Shown here: positions 8,640-15,904 of the stretch, in pieces
Layout: every line of letters starts with the position of its first letter
Position numbering within the stretch: position 1 is the stretch's first letter
Assembly: GCA_966674685.1 (NCBI GenBank)
Contig: CBKWJC010000010.1
Span: 29,801-93,800, forward strand
Length of the DNA stretch: 64,000 nucleotides
Reading direction: 5' to 3'
DNA from: Thainema sp966674685
GTDB taxonomy: Bacteria; Cyanobacteriota; Cyanobacteriia; Phormidesmidales; Phormidesmidaceae
Made by a program: the position numbers and the translations under genes
The notes under the pieces: generated by a model
Database searches by the model: none
What the model was told of the DNA's origin: nothing
Seen by the model: the letters and a program-made list of their open reading frames with translations, nothing else

Positions 8640-9515
8640 ATGACACCCGTGGATGAGCTAAGGGCGGGATTAGAACTCGCGACTGAAGATGAGCTAGCCG
8701 TTCTAACGGACTTAATGTTTCGTCGTCGCTTAAATCCGCTGGACTATCTATGCAGTCCGGAACCGACTGATATCCAAAGTCAGCACTACGACGACTGGAT
8801 AGCTTCCCTAGAAGATCGCTTTCGGTTTCTCGCCGCAGACGGCATGACTGTCCTGAAAGGTCAAGCACAAACTGTTAGCTATCGCCAAGCCCTCATCCAG
8901 CTTTGTCGCTTTTTGAAGATCACCTATACGCCGGATTGGAGCACGCTCGACCTAGAATCCGAGATTTTCCTTCATTTGCTGCTGCGAACCTGGAATCGGC
9001 TACCGAGCCAAGAGAAAACGGCTTTAGCAAATAGCGTAAAAGCATCCCTCAATAGGGCTCAATTGACGCCCCATCTACCTCCTGCATTACGTCGCGATCC
9101 CTTACGGCTGTTGCTCAAAGGCAGTAGTGCGCTGGCGGTTTCGTCGGTGCTGCGGCCTTGGTTACTGAAACAAATTGCCCGTCAGTTTGCTGTGCAAGCA
9201 GCCACCTATCAGGCGGCAAAGCAAACGCTAGTACGAGGCGGCACAGCGGTGGCCACGCAGGTTCAAAGTCGGGTAGCGGCTCAGATGGCGGCGCGCGGCA
9301 TGGCGGTACAGACGGCTCGCTACAGTGCAGTCCGCAGCGTTATGGCGTTTTTAGGCCCTGCCCTATGGGCTTATTTCTTTGCGGATTTGGGCTGGCGAAC
9401 GATTTCAATTAACTATGGTCGGATTTTGCCCGTTGTGTTTATTTTGGCTCAGATTCGCTTGACTCGGTCTGTGGAGGATTGCGAGATGGAGCAATGGATA
9501 CAGGTGCTGGAATAA
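8640..9515 (+). CDS. YaaW family protein
   Basis: About 290 aa. The first half (ELATEDELAVLTDLMFRRRLNPLDYL ... SLEDRFRFLAADG) and the middle (LLLRTWNRLPSQEKTAL) match the architecture of the E. coli YaaW family (DUF3944 plus the following helical region), ending in a hydrophobic Gly/Ala-rich segment (MAFLGPALWAYFFADLGWRTI) and a last helix. Function is unknown; in the family the C-terminal part is thought to contact membranes. An Ala/Gln/Thr-rich stretch around residues 185-230 (QAATYQAAKQTLVRGG...) looks amphipathic. Start could be ATG 8640 or GTG 8649; a further ATG at 8625 lacks a ribosome site. Confidence 0.72.
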   Translation: MTPVDELRAGLELATEDELAVLTDLMFRRRLNPLDYLCSPEPTDIQSQHYDDWIASLEDRFRFLAADGMTVLKGQAQTVSYRQALIQLCRFLKITYTPDWSTLDLESEIFLHLLLRTWNRLPSQEKTALANSVKASLNRAQLTPHLPPALRRDPLRLLLKGSSALAVSSVLRPWLLKQIARQFAVQAATYQAAKQTLVRGGTAVATQVQSRVAAQMAARGMAVQTARYSAVRSVMAFLGPALWAYFFADLGWRTISINYGRILPVVFILAQIRLTRSVEDCEMEQWIQVLE

Positions 9516-9566
9516 ACGTGAGTTCACAAGAGAAGTAGGTGGCCTTAATGAACGCACTTAGAAGCT

Positions 9567-9602
9567 GGGGAAAAGCCCCTCAGGGGTGCTCCCCGTCTTT
9601 TA
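9567..9602 (+). terminator. Imperfect GC-rich hairpin after yaaW-like gene
   Basis: The sequence folds through GGGG/CCCC and an inner AGCCCC/GGGGTGCT pairing and is followed by GTCTTTT. It sits about 50 bases after the YaaW stop, so a factor-independent terminator is likely. Confidence 0.55.
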
Positions 9603-9778
9603 TATGCATTTTGTTGATGTGATGTTATTGATGGGCTGCTACTTCGTTATATTCCTGATCGCGCCTATTCTCGTTAAAATACCGGGAGACCTGTTGGCAG
9701 GACAAGAGTTTTGCTGAGCCAGCTAGCGTCTAAACTGCTCTGACTGAAAGGACGAACTGAACAGGATTGTATTCGTGT

Positions 9779-10654
9779 ATGGCGACTTCAAAAGCACCCG
9801 CAGATACTTATTACGACCTGTTAGGATTAGCTCCTTCTGCCTCTGTCCAAGACATTCGCCGCGCCTATCGCGATCGCAGTAAGCTCTATCATCCCGATAC
9901 GACCCAGTTACCGCCAGAACTGGCTAAGGCCAAGTTTCATCTCCTAAACGAAGCCTATGCTACCCTCAGCAGTCCAGAACGACGGTTGCAGTACGATCAG
10001 AAGATTGGCTACTCGCGGATTCCGGTGATTCAGGTGCGCTCAGATTTGAATCGACCTGTGAATCGCGATCGCAATCAGCCCTTTCGCTCAACGAAAGATT
10101 ATCTTGATCCCACTGATCGACCGCTATCCGCAGGCGAAATGTTTGCCCTATTTTTACTGGGGATTACCTTTGTAGCCTGTTTAATCCTAGTAGTCACAAT
10201 TGGCTTAACGCAAGGAGAATCAGCCTTTCGCTTCTATCCGGCCCAGGTGCCGCTCGACTTCCTAAGATCGGCTTACAAGCAAGATGCAGCGGTCTCTCAA
10301 CCCAGCGATCCGTCACTAGCTCCTCAATCTGAGTTGCCAGCGATACTAACAGCTCCGCCTGTTCAACCCGCTAGGTCACCTCTGGAACAGTTGTCCACTC
10401 ATTCTCAGGCACAAGAAACAGCGGTTCCTTATCTCCCAGCACCATCATCCGCCGCACTACCCTCGAATCAGCGAGAAGATACGCGGGAATCTGCTCATAA
10501 GCAGGGTACAGTTTCGGCGTCACCTTCTCATCCTTTGAGTCCGCAATCTCCCGGTTCTCAGCAATCAGCAACAACGAATGAGTCCGAATCATCTGCTAAA
10601 ACAGTCGCTGATCCGGATATACAAGTACCTCAGATAGATGATAAATCTTTATAG
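9779..10654 (+). CDS. J-domain protein with one transmembrane helix
   Basis: A 291-aa protein. Residues ~10-75 form a complete J domain (YYDLLGLAPSASVQDIRRAYR ... YHPDTTQ ... LLNEAYATLSSPERRLQYD) with the HPD tripeptide needed to stimulate DnaK ATPase. A single hydrophobic helix follows (MFALFLLGITFVACLILVVTIGL, residues ~121-143), then ~145 residues of Pro/Ser/Gln-rich low-complexity sequence. It probably recruits DnaK to a membrane. The DUF3143 gene follows by 67 nt, a pairing I recall as common in cyanobacteria. The ATG at 9779 is preferred over a TTG at 9767. Confidence 0.88.
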   Translation: MATSKAPADTYYDLLGLAPSASVQDIRRAYRDRSKLYHPDTTQLPPELAKAKFHLLNEAYATLSSPERRLQYDQKIGYSRIPVIQVRSDLNRPVNRDRNQPFRSTKDYLDPTDRPLSAGEMFALFLLGITFVACLILVVTIGLTQGESAFRFYPAQVPLDFLRSAYKQDAAVSQPSDPSLAPQSELPAILTAPPVQPARSPLEQLSTHSQAQETAVPYLPAPSSAALPSNQREDTRESAHKQGTVSASPSHPLSPQSPGSQQSATTNESESSAKTVADPDIQVPQIDDKSL

Positions 10655-10721
10655 TTAAGGTCAGGCTCATTTGAAGCTAGGGCCGCCTTTTCGTCATCAA
10701 CGCAGTTTAATTTCTACAAGC

Positions 10722-10997
10722 ATGACCCTTCCTTCACCGGATACACCACTGTACAATCATCCCCTGCCCGATATTGAAGCCTGGTTAATCTCCAAAGGCT
10801 GTGAGCAGGATCAAGATAATTTGCACTGTTGGAGTGTGGAACGCCCAGACTGGCACGCGGATTTGATTTTAGATACGGATTCGCTGCTGGTTCGCTATCG
10901 TCGCACTCAGGATGGGGCAGGAGGCGAAATTCAGCGTGGTTTCAAGTATTCTCTCAGTCGCCAAGATCTAGATGAGGCGATTTTTTCAGGCCCATAG
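10722..10997 (+). CDS. DUF3143 domain protein
   Basis: A 91-aa soluble protein of the cyanobacterial DUF3143 family, recognised by the N-terminus (SPDTPLYNHPLPDIEAWL), the central LHCWSVERPDW and the C-terminal FKYSLSRQDLDEAIFSGP. Function is unknown. It is probably co-transcribed with the J-domain gene. An upstream TTG at 10671 would add 17 non-family residues, so ATG 10722 is used. Confidence 0.85.
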   Translation: MTLPSPDTPLYNHPLPDIEAWLISKGCEQDQDNLHCWSVERPDWHADLILDTDSLLVRYRRTQDGAGGEIQRGFKYSLSRQDLDEAIFSGP

Positions 10998-11008
10998 TTA
11001 ATGTCTAG

Positions 11009-11039
11009 AGTGGTTCTTTCATGCTTATCTAGAACCACT
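11009..11039. terminator. Hairpin, 9-bp stem
   Basis: Arms 11009-11017 and 11031-11039 are perfect complements with a 13-nt loop, followed by ATAAAAA. It is 11 nt after the DUF3143 stop. Confidence 0.55.
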
Positions 11040-11051
11040 ATAAAAACCAAA

Positions 11052-11090
11052 AGCAAAGGGGGACGCTGTGGCGCAGCGTCCCCCTTTGCT
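11052..11090. terminator. Strong hairpin, 17-bp perfect stem
   Basis: Arms 11052-11068 and 11074-11090 are perfect complements around a 5-nt loop, placed 13 nt after the uppS stop (read on the - strand) and between convergent genes. A further small palindrome (GCTTGGCCAAGC, 11088-11099) overlaps its edge. Confidence 0.75.
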
Positions 11091-11102
11091 TGGCCAAGCC
11101 AC

Positions 11103-11852
11103 CTAAACTTTGCCAAAGCGACGGTGGCGCTGTTGATAGTTCGATAGTGCTTGATGGAACTCGGCTCGGTCAAAGTCAGGCCAGAGGGTTTCTGTGACGT
11201 AAATTTCAGCGTAGGCCATTTGCCACAGCAGGAAGTTACTCAGTCGCAGTTCGCCACTGGTACGAATGAGCAGATCGGGATCACTTAAGCCAACCGTATA
11301 AAGATGCTGCTCAAAGGTTGACTCATCAATCGCATCTGGTGAAAGTTTGCCTTGTTGAACTTGAGTTGCGATCGCACGACAGGCATTAAGAATTTCCTGG
11401 CGACCACCATAGTTGGTTGCCACCGTAAACTGGATGCCCTGATTATGTGCCGTTTTAGTCATAGCCCGATCGATTTCGGCCTGGAGCGAATTGGGCAAAG
11501 CCGCCAAATTGCCCGCAAACCGAATCCGCACATTTTCCCGCATCATCTCTTCCAGTTCCCGCCGCAGAACCCGCTCAAACAGCGTCATGAGAAAATCGAC
11601 TTCTTCTAATGGGCGACCCCAGTTTTCAGTTGAAAACGCATAAGCAGTTAGGGCTTGTATGCCCCAGTCCCGGCTGCACCGTAAGAGATCTTTGAGGGTA
11701 TCCACGCCCTTACGGTGACCCATAATGCGCGGCAGGCCCCGCTGCTTGGCCCAGCGGCCATTGCCATCCATGATGACTGCAACATGTTTGGGTAACCGAT
11801 CCTGATCGAGATCTTGGGGCAGAGCTTGATACGAAGGTGACTGAGCAGTCAT
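11103..11852 (-). CDS. uppS: Isoprenyl transferase (undecaprenyl diphosphate synthase type)
   Basis: A 249-aa cis-prenyltransferase that elongates farnesyl diphosphate with isopentenyl diphosphate to the lipid carrier used for peptidoglycan and polysaccharide assembly. The family signature HVAVIMDGNGRWAKQRGLPR holds the catalytic Asp (D29); TAYAFSTENWGRP and the C-terminal DLLIRTSGELRLSNFLLWQ are also intact. Its start overlaps the cdaA stop by 4 nt (ATGA), so the two genes are translationally coupled. The lipid carrier it makes is what the polysaccharide cluster in this window would consume. Confidence 0.96.
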   Translation of the reverse strand: MTAQSPSYQALPQDLDQDRLPKHVAVIMDGNGRWAKQRGLPRIMGHRKGVDTLKDLLRCSRDWGIQALTAYAFSTENWGRPLEEVDFLMTLFERVLRRELEEMMRENVRIRFAGNLAALPNSLQAEIDRAMTKTAHNQGIQFTVATNYGGRQEILNACRAIATQVQQGKLSPDAIDESTFEQHLYTVGLSDPDLLIRTSGELRLSNFLLWQMAYAEIYVTETLWPDFDRAEFHQALSNYQQRHRRFGKV

Positions 11853-12772
11853 TTTTTCTCCCGCGAAGCCGAGAATGAACGACGAAAAATCCGTGTAGCG
11901 AACGCCTGCGCTCCCCCAATAAACCGACGCCCCAGACTGAGCAGTTGGGGAGAAACCGCATCCCGTTCAACAGATTGAGAAAATTTAGCCCTCAGCAGTT
12001 CCCTCAGTTTACTGCTGGTCAGAGGCCGATTGAGTAATCCTCGCTCAGCCAGGGAAATGGATCCTGTCTCTTCAGATACCACAACGCAGATACAGTTTTC
12101 TACCCGTTCCGTGATCCCCATAGCGGCTCGGTGGCGGGTTCCCAACTGGCGGGAGGCCGTCCGCTCCGAAATCGGCAAAATCACGCCTGCCGAAACGAGC
12201 CGCGATCCCCGAATGAATACTGCACCATCATGGAGCAGCGTACTGGTTTGAAAGATCGTTTGCAGAATTTCTTTCGAGACTTCCGCATTGATGCGAACGC
12301 CTGGAACGGAAAAGTCTCGTTCATCAATGGGGCGATCGGTTTCGAGAATGAGCAGCGCCCCCGTTCGGTTTTGAGACAGTTCTTTGACCGCATCCACAAT
12401 TTCATCAATCACATTCTCTGGCTTTGGGATCTGCTCTTGCGCCGGACGGAATAGCTGCACAATTTCGCCCCGACCAATCTGCTCCAGCAAGCGGCGAAAC
12501 TCGGCCTGCAAGATAAACGCCATCGCCACGGCGGAGCCAATGACGAGCTTATCTAGCACAAAGCTGAGTAAGGTTAAACCTACCGCTCGGCTCAGTGCAG
12601 CGGCCAACATTAAGACAATTAGCCCCCGAACCAGCCACAGCGTTCTGCGATCGCCAATGACCACCAGGACCAAGTAGGTCAGCGCCAGCACCAGTACAAC
12701 ATCAACCAGTGGAAGCAGCACAGACTGAGTGATTGTAAACTTTTCCAGCCATTGCTTCCAGAGATTTCCCAT
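11849..12772 (-). CDS. cdaA: Diadenylate cyclase CdaA (c-di-AMP synthase)
   Basis: A 307-aa membrane enzyme making c-di-AMP from two ATP. Three N-terminal transmembrane helices (residues ~17-38, 45-62, 66-90) precede the DAC domain with the essential DGA (182-184) and RHR (213-215) motifs. The usual family length is ~270-280; the extra ~25-residue C-terminal tail is basic (FATRIFRRSFSASREKK). c-di-AMP controls K+ uptake and osmotic balance in many bacteria, and a TrkH/TrkA pair is encoded in the same window at 57-59 kb. It overlaps uppS by 4 nt and reads away from lysA, which lies upstream on the same strand. Confidence 0.95.
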   Translation of the reverse strand: MGNLWKQWLEKFTITQSVLLPLVDVVLVLALTYLVLVVIGDRRTLWLVRGLIVLMLAAALSRAVGLTLLSFVLDKLVIGSAVAMAFILQAEFRRLLEQIGRGEIVQLFRPAQEQIPKPENVIDEIVDAVKELSQNRTGALLILETDRPIDERDFSVPGVRINAEVSKEILQTIFQTSTLLHDGAVFIRGSRLVSAGVILPISERTASRQLGTRHRAAMGITERVENCICVVVSEETGSISLAERGLLNRPLTSSKLRELLRAKFSQSVERDAVSPQLLSLGRRFIGGAQAFATRIFRRSFSASREKK

Positions 12773-13322
12773 TGAACCGATCCAGACTAATCGTACGTAT
12801 TTACCGATACGAACTCACTGCTTTAACTATTTGCCCTATTTGCGAAATCTATAGCGAAGCTCTTTCGCCATAGATTTCGCCATAGTTGCACAGCGGGGAA
12901 AACAGCTTTCACTTCTATCGAAACTCCTAAGTTTACTTAACATCTTGCCCCAACGCCTAGAGGGTTTGTTTTACCGTTTTAGAACGGTAAAACAACAGTC
13001 CCAGATTTTAGATTGGATGCAAGATGATGCAGGATACAGTGCAGGACAGGAATTTATCGATGCCGCCTTGACTATCAGGCAAGAGTGAGAACTTATCTCT
13101 GCACATTTGCCTAATTGCAGTCTAACCTTTCTCCAGTTTAGGCTCCCATCTGGGAGTCCTGGCTGACAGAACCGATAAAATCGAGCTGAACTGGCTAAGT
13201 TTTGGCAGATCTGGAGCAAAACAAAGCAAGAGTCAGCTTTTATTTTTGTGATTTTTAGGCTTAACGGACGACCTGCGATCGCACCTGATCCCCATTTAGA
13301 GCCAAACTGGATTGATTTCTAT
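12773..13322. other. Gene-free region between lysA and cdaA with two hairpins
   Basis: About 550 bases. Two inverted repeats are visible: 12842-12880 (17-bp stem, one mismatch, 5-nt loop) and 12967-12993 (11-bp perfect stem, GTTTTACCGTT). Either could terminate lysA or fold in the cdaA leader. A short - strand frame here (12971-13219) has no protein-like features. No tRNA or riboswitch is recognisable. Confidence 0.6.
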
Positions 13323-14732
13323 CTAACCTCTCAACCGTTCAGGTAGCTGATCCTGCCGAATCAAATCCAAATAGGTTTCCCGCCGGAGAATGACACTGGC
13401 TTCTCCTTGATTTACTAAGACCGCAGCCGGACGGGGCACACGGTTATAGTTGGAGGCCATGCTGTAGTTATAAGCTCCCGTCGCGAACACTACGAGCGTG
13501 TCACCCGCCTGAGTTGGGGGCAGGCTCGCTTCCTGAATCACAATGTCACCCGATTCACAGTGTTTGCCAGCCACCGTCACGGTTTCAGTTTGTTCTGCCG
13601 AAAGCCGATTCGCCAGCGCAATCCGATACACCGACTGGTAGGTAATGGGGCGTGGATTATCTGACATGCCACCATCAACCGCCACATAGTTGCGGATACC
13701 GGGTACCGTTTTGTGAGAACCAACAGTGTAAGCCGTAACACAGGCCGTACCGATCAGTGACCGCCCCGGCTCACACATCAAACGTGGCAGTTCAACGCCC
13801 TCCGCTTGGCACGCGGCTTGAATCTGCTCACAGATTACCTGCACCCACTGCCGAATGCTGGGTGGATCGTCCGATTCGGCGTAGCAGATGCCCAGACCAC
13901 CACCAACATCAAGTTCTGTAATGGGTAGACCTAAACTGCGAGCCTGCTTCATCCAGCGCACCAAAACTCCCGCCAAATCTTGATGGGGCTGAAGTTCAAA
14001 AATCTGAGAGCCGATATGGGCATGTAAACCAACGCAGTTTAAGACAGACTGCTCGCTAATCTGCCGAAAAATATCCTCAAGCTGGTCGGGATCAAAGCCG
14101 AACTTGCTGTCTAGGTGCCCGGTGCGGATATATTCATGAGTGTGACACTCAATTCCCGGCGTCAGGCGCAACATGATCCGCACGGGCGCGAACTCAGACG
14201 CTTCATTTTGAGCGAGATGAATCAGCGTGTTCAGCTCAACTTCGTTGTCTACTACAATCGTGCAGCCTGAGCTAATCCCTTCGTACAGCTCATCGCGAGA
14301 CTTGTTGTTGCCGTGGAAATAAATGCGGCTGGGATCAACACCTGCTTCCAGCGCCGTATAGAGTTCTCCGCCAGAAACCACGTCAATGCCGAGTCCCTCT
14401 TGATCTGCGATCGCACATACGGCTAAACAGTTCCAAGCCTTAGATGCGTATAAAACCAACGTCTCACCCGGATAAAAATCGGCAAACGCGTCTTTGTATT
14501 GCCGACAGGTTGTCCGCAGCGTCTCTTCATCTAAGATATAGAGCGGTGACCCAAACTGCTCAACCAGCCGAGGCACATCGCAACCACCGATTTCGAGGTG
14601 ATCCTGCTGATTAGCGCGAGCGGTCAATGGGGCGATCTGTTGATTGGGCGATCGCTCAGTTGTTGATGCATCCGATGGTTCAGGAAGATATTGCAGACCA
14701 GAGTTGACGGGAGTGATAGGAGTCGAAACCAT
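13323..14732 (-). CDS. lysA: Diaminopimelate decarboxylase
   Basis: A 469-aa PLP enzyme of the alanine racemase fold that makes L-lysine from meso-diaminopimelate, the last step of lysine synthesis. The PLP lysine is in LYASKAWNC (K98), the glycine loop is DVGGGLGI, and the catalytic cysteine of the second subunit is in KHCESGDIV (near residue 390). The first ~45 residues are a nonconserved extension relative to shorter LysA proteins. It diverges from rimI with only 56 nt between starts, so the promoters overlap. Confidence 0.96.
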   Translation of the reverse strand: MVSTPITPVNSGLQYLPEPSDASTTERSPNQQIAPLTARANQQDHLEIGGCDVPRLVEQFGSPLYILDEETLRTTCRQYKDAFADFYPGETLVLYASKAWNCLAVCAIADQEGLGIDVVSGGELYTALEAGVDPSRIYFHGNNKSRDELYEGISSGCTIVVDNEVELNTLIHLAQNEASEFAPVRIMLRLTPGIECHTHEYIRTGHLDSKFGFDPDQLEDIFRQISEQSVLNCVGLHAHIGSQIFELQPHQDLAGVLVRWMKQARSLGLPITELDVGGGLGICYAESDDPPSIRQWVQVICEQIQAACQAEGVELPRLMCEPGRSLIGTACVTAYTVGSHKTVPGIRNYVAVDGGMSDNPRPITYQSVYRIALANRLSAEQTETVTVAGKHCESGDIVIQEASLPPTQAGDTLVVFATGAYNYSMASNYNRVPRPAAVLVNQGEASVILRRETYLDLIRQDQLPERLRG

Positions 14733-14788
14733 TGCGATTGAAATAAGTTAAGGAGAACAGGCTGAAGAGTCTATTTTAAGAGAAAAGG

Positions 14789-15583
14789 ATGTCAAGTGAG
14801 TCACCGAGTTCAATGTCAATAGACGCCGCATCAGCAGATACAGGGAATCCCATCAGCCATATCACGGAAAATACCGTCAAAGGTAACGCCGTGGTTCCTG
14901 ATTCCTCTGCTCAGAGTGCTACCCCGACCACTCAGCGCGTCCTATCCGTAAAAACTGTTTCACACGCAGATTTGCCCGATTTAGTAGCCCTCGATCAGCG
15001 CTGCCTGGGTGGAATATGGTCGTTAGAAGGATACGGTCGCGAGGTCGATAGCCCCAATAGCGATTTAATTGTGCTGAGCAGCCTCCTGGATAATATTGAT
15101 GATCCCGTCAGCGAACTTGGCCACACGGCTAGCGGACAAGGTACGGAAAATCCCCCCAGCCCCCTCGCCTCCTCTGCCTCCTTCCTTGGCCTCGGCTGCC
15201 TCTGGTCAATTCTCGAAGAAGCTCACATCACCTTACTAGGCGTTGATCCCGCCTATCGCCGCCAGGGATTAGGTCAGCTTTTGCTCTACGTTTTGCTGAC
15301 CTGCGCCCAGCAGCGCAGTTTAGAACGAGCTACGCTAGAGGTACGGGTATCCAACCAAGGTGCGATCGCGCTTTATGAGCAGTTCGGCTTTCGTCGCGCG
15401 GGTTGCCGCAAGCGCTATTATCCCGACGATGAAGATGCTTTAATTCTTTGGCTCAACGGTCTTCATCATCCCGAATTTGATCGCAGCCGACACCAGTGGT
15501 GGCAGTCCATTGCAACTAAGCTGCACATCACAGGCTGGTCAGTAAAGATAGATGACAGTTTGCCATTGGTTCTAGAAGTATAA
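14789..15583 (+). CDS. rimI: GNAT acetyltransferase, RimI-like
   Basis: A 264-aa protein matching the cyanobacterial form of ribosomal protein bS18-alanine N-acetyltransferase. The acetyl-CoA site is ITLLGVDPAYRRQGLGQLLL (residues ~148-167), followed by LEVRVSNQGAIALYEQFGF and RKRYYPDDEDALIL, all typical of RimI. Two features are unusual: about 50 N-terminal residues of Ser/Ala-rich sequence, and a ~35-residue low-complexity insert (DPVSELGHTASGQGTENPPS...) in the middle of the fold. The start could be the ATG at 14789 or an in-frame ATG eight codons later. The annotation as RimI is by motif; other GNAT substrates are possible. Confidence 0.8.
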   Translation: MSSESPSSMSIDAASADTGNPISHITENTVKGNAVVPDSSAQSATPTTQRVLSVKTVSHADLPDLVALDQRCLGGIWSLEGYGREVDSPNSDLIVLSSLLDNIDDPVSELGHTASGQGTENPPSPLASSASFLGLGCLWSILEEAHITLLGVDPAYRRQGLGQLLLYVLLTCAQQRSLERATLEVRVSNQGAIALYEQFGFRRAGCRKRYYPDDEDALILWLNGLHHPEFDRSRHQWWQSIATKLHITGWSVKIDDSLPLVLEV

Positions 15584-15904
15584 ATCTCGCAACACCAGCT
15601 TGACATTTCCCGCAAATAGGTCGATCATCATTGACGGCGTATTTGTGCTTAATCATGCCTGTTTGTTCCAAAAGCATGAATGCGCGAGGCAGTTTCTTCT
15701 CTTCACATACGTTGCCTACATGTTCTTAACGCTAGTTCGTAAAATCGTGATCTGTCCCTAGGCTGATTTGCATAACGGATTTAGATCCGTGCTGTCTACC
15801 CAGGGAGCAATATTCTTTTTTTGGCTGTTTTCCACATCACAGCTATCCGGTTTGCCTGTGCTAAAATCAGCGTACCGGCACGCAGCAGGTGATGGAAATA
15901 CGCC
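15584..15904. other. Upstream region of clpC
   Basis: A 321-base gene-free stretch. It contains only a short palindrome (ACGGAT...ATCCGT near 15775) and no strong hairpin. A TAAAAT box at about 15862 could be a -10 element for clpC, but no good -35 is seen at the right distance. Confidence 0.45.

Noticed and set aside
12971..13219. 82-codon - strand frame between lysA and cdaA
   Set aside because: Cys-rich random-looking sequence with a hairpin inside; no ribosome site or domain.
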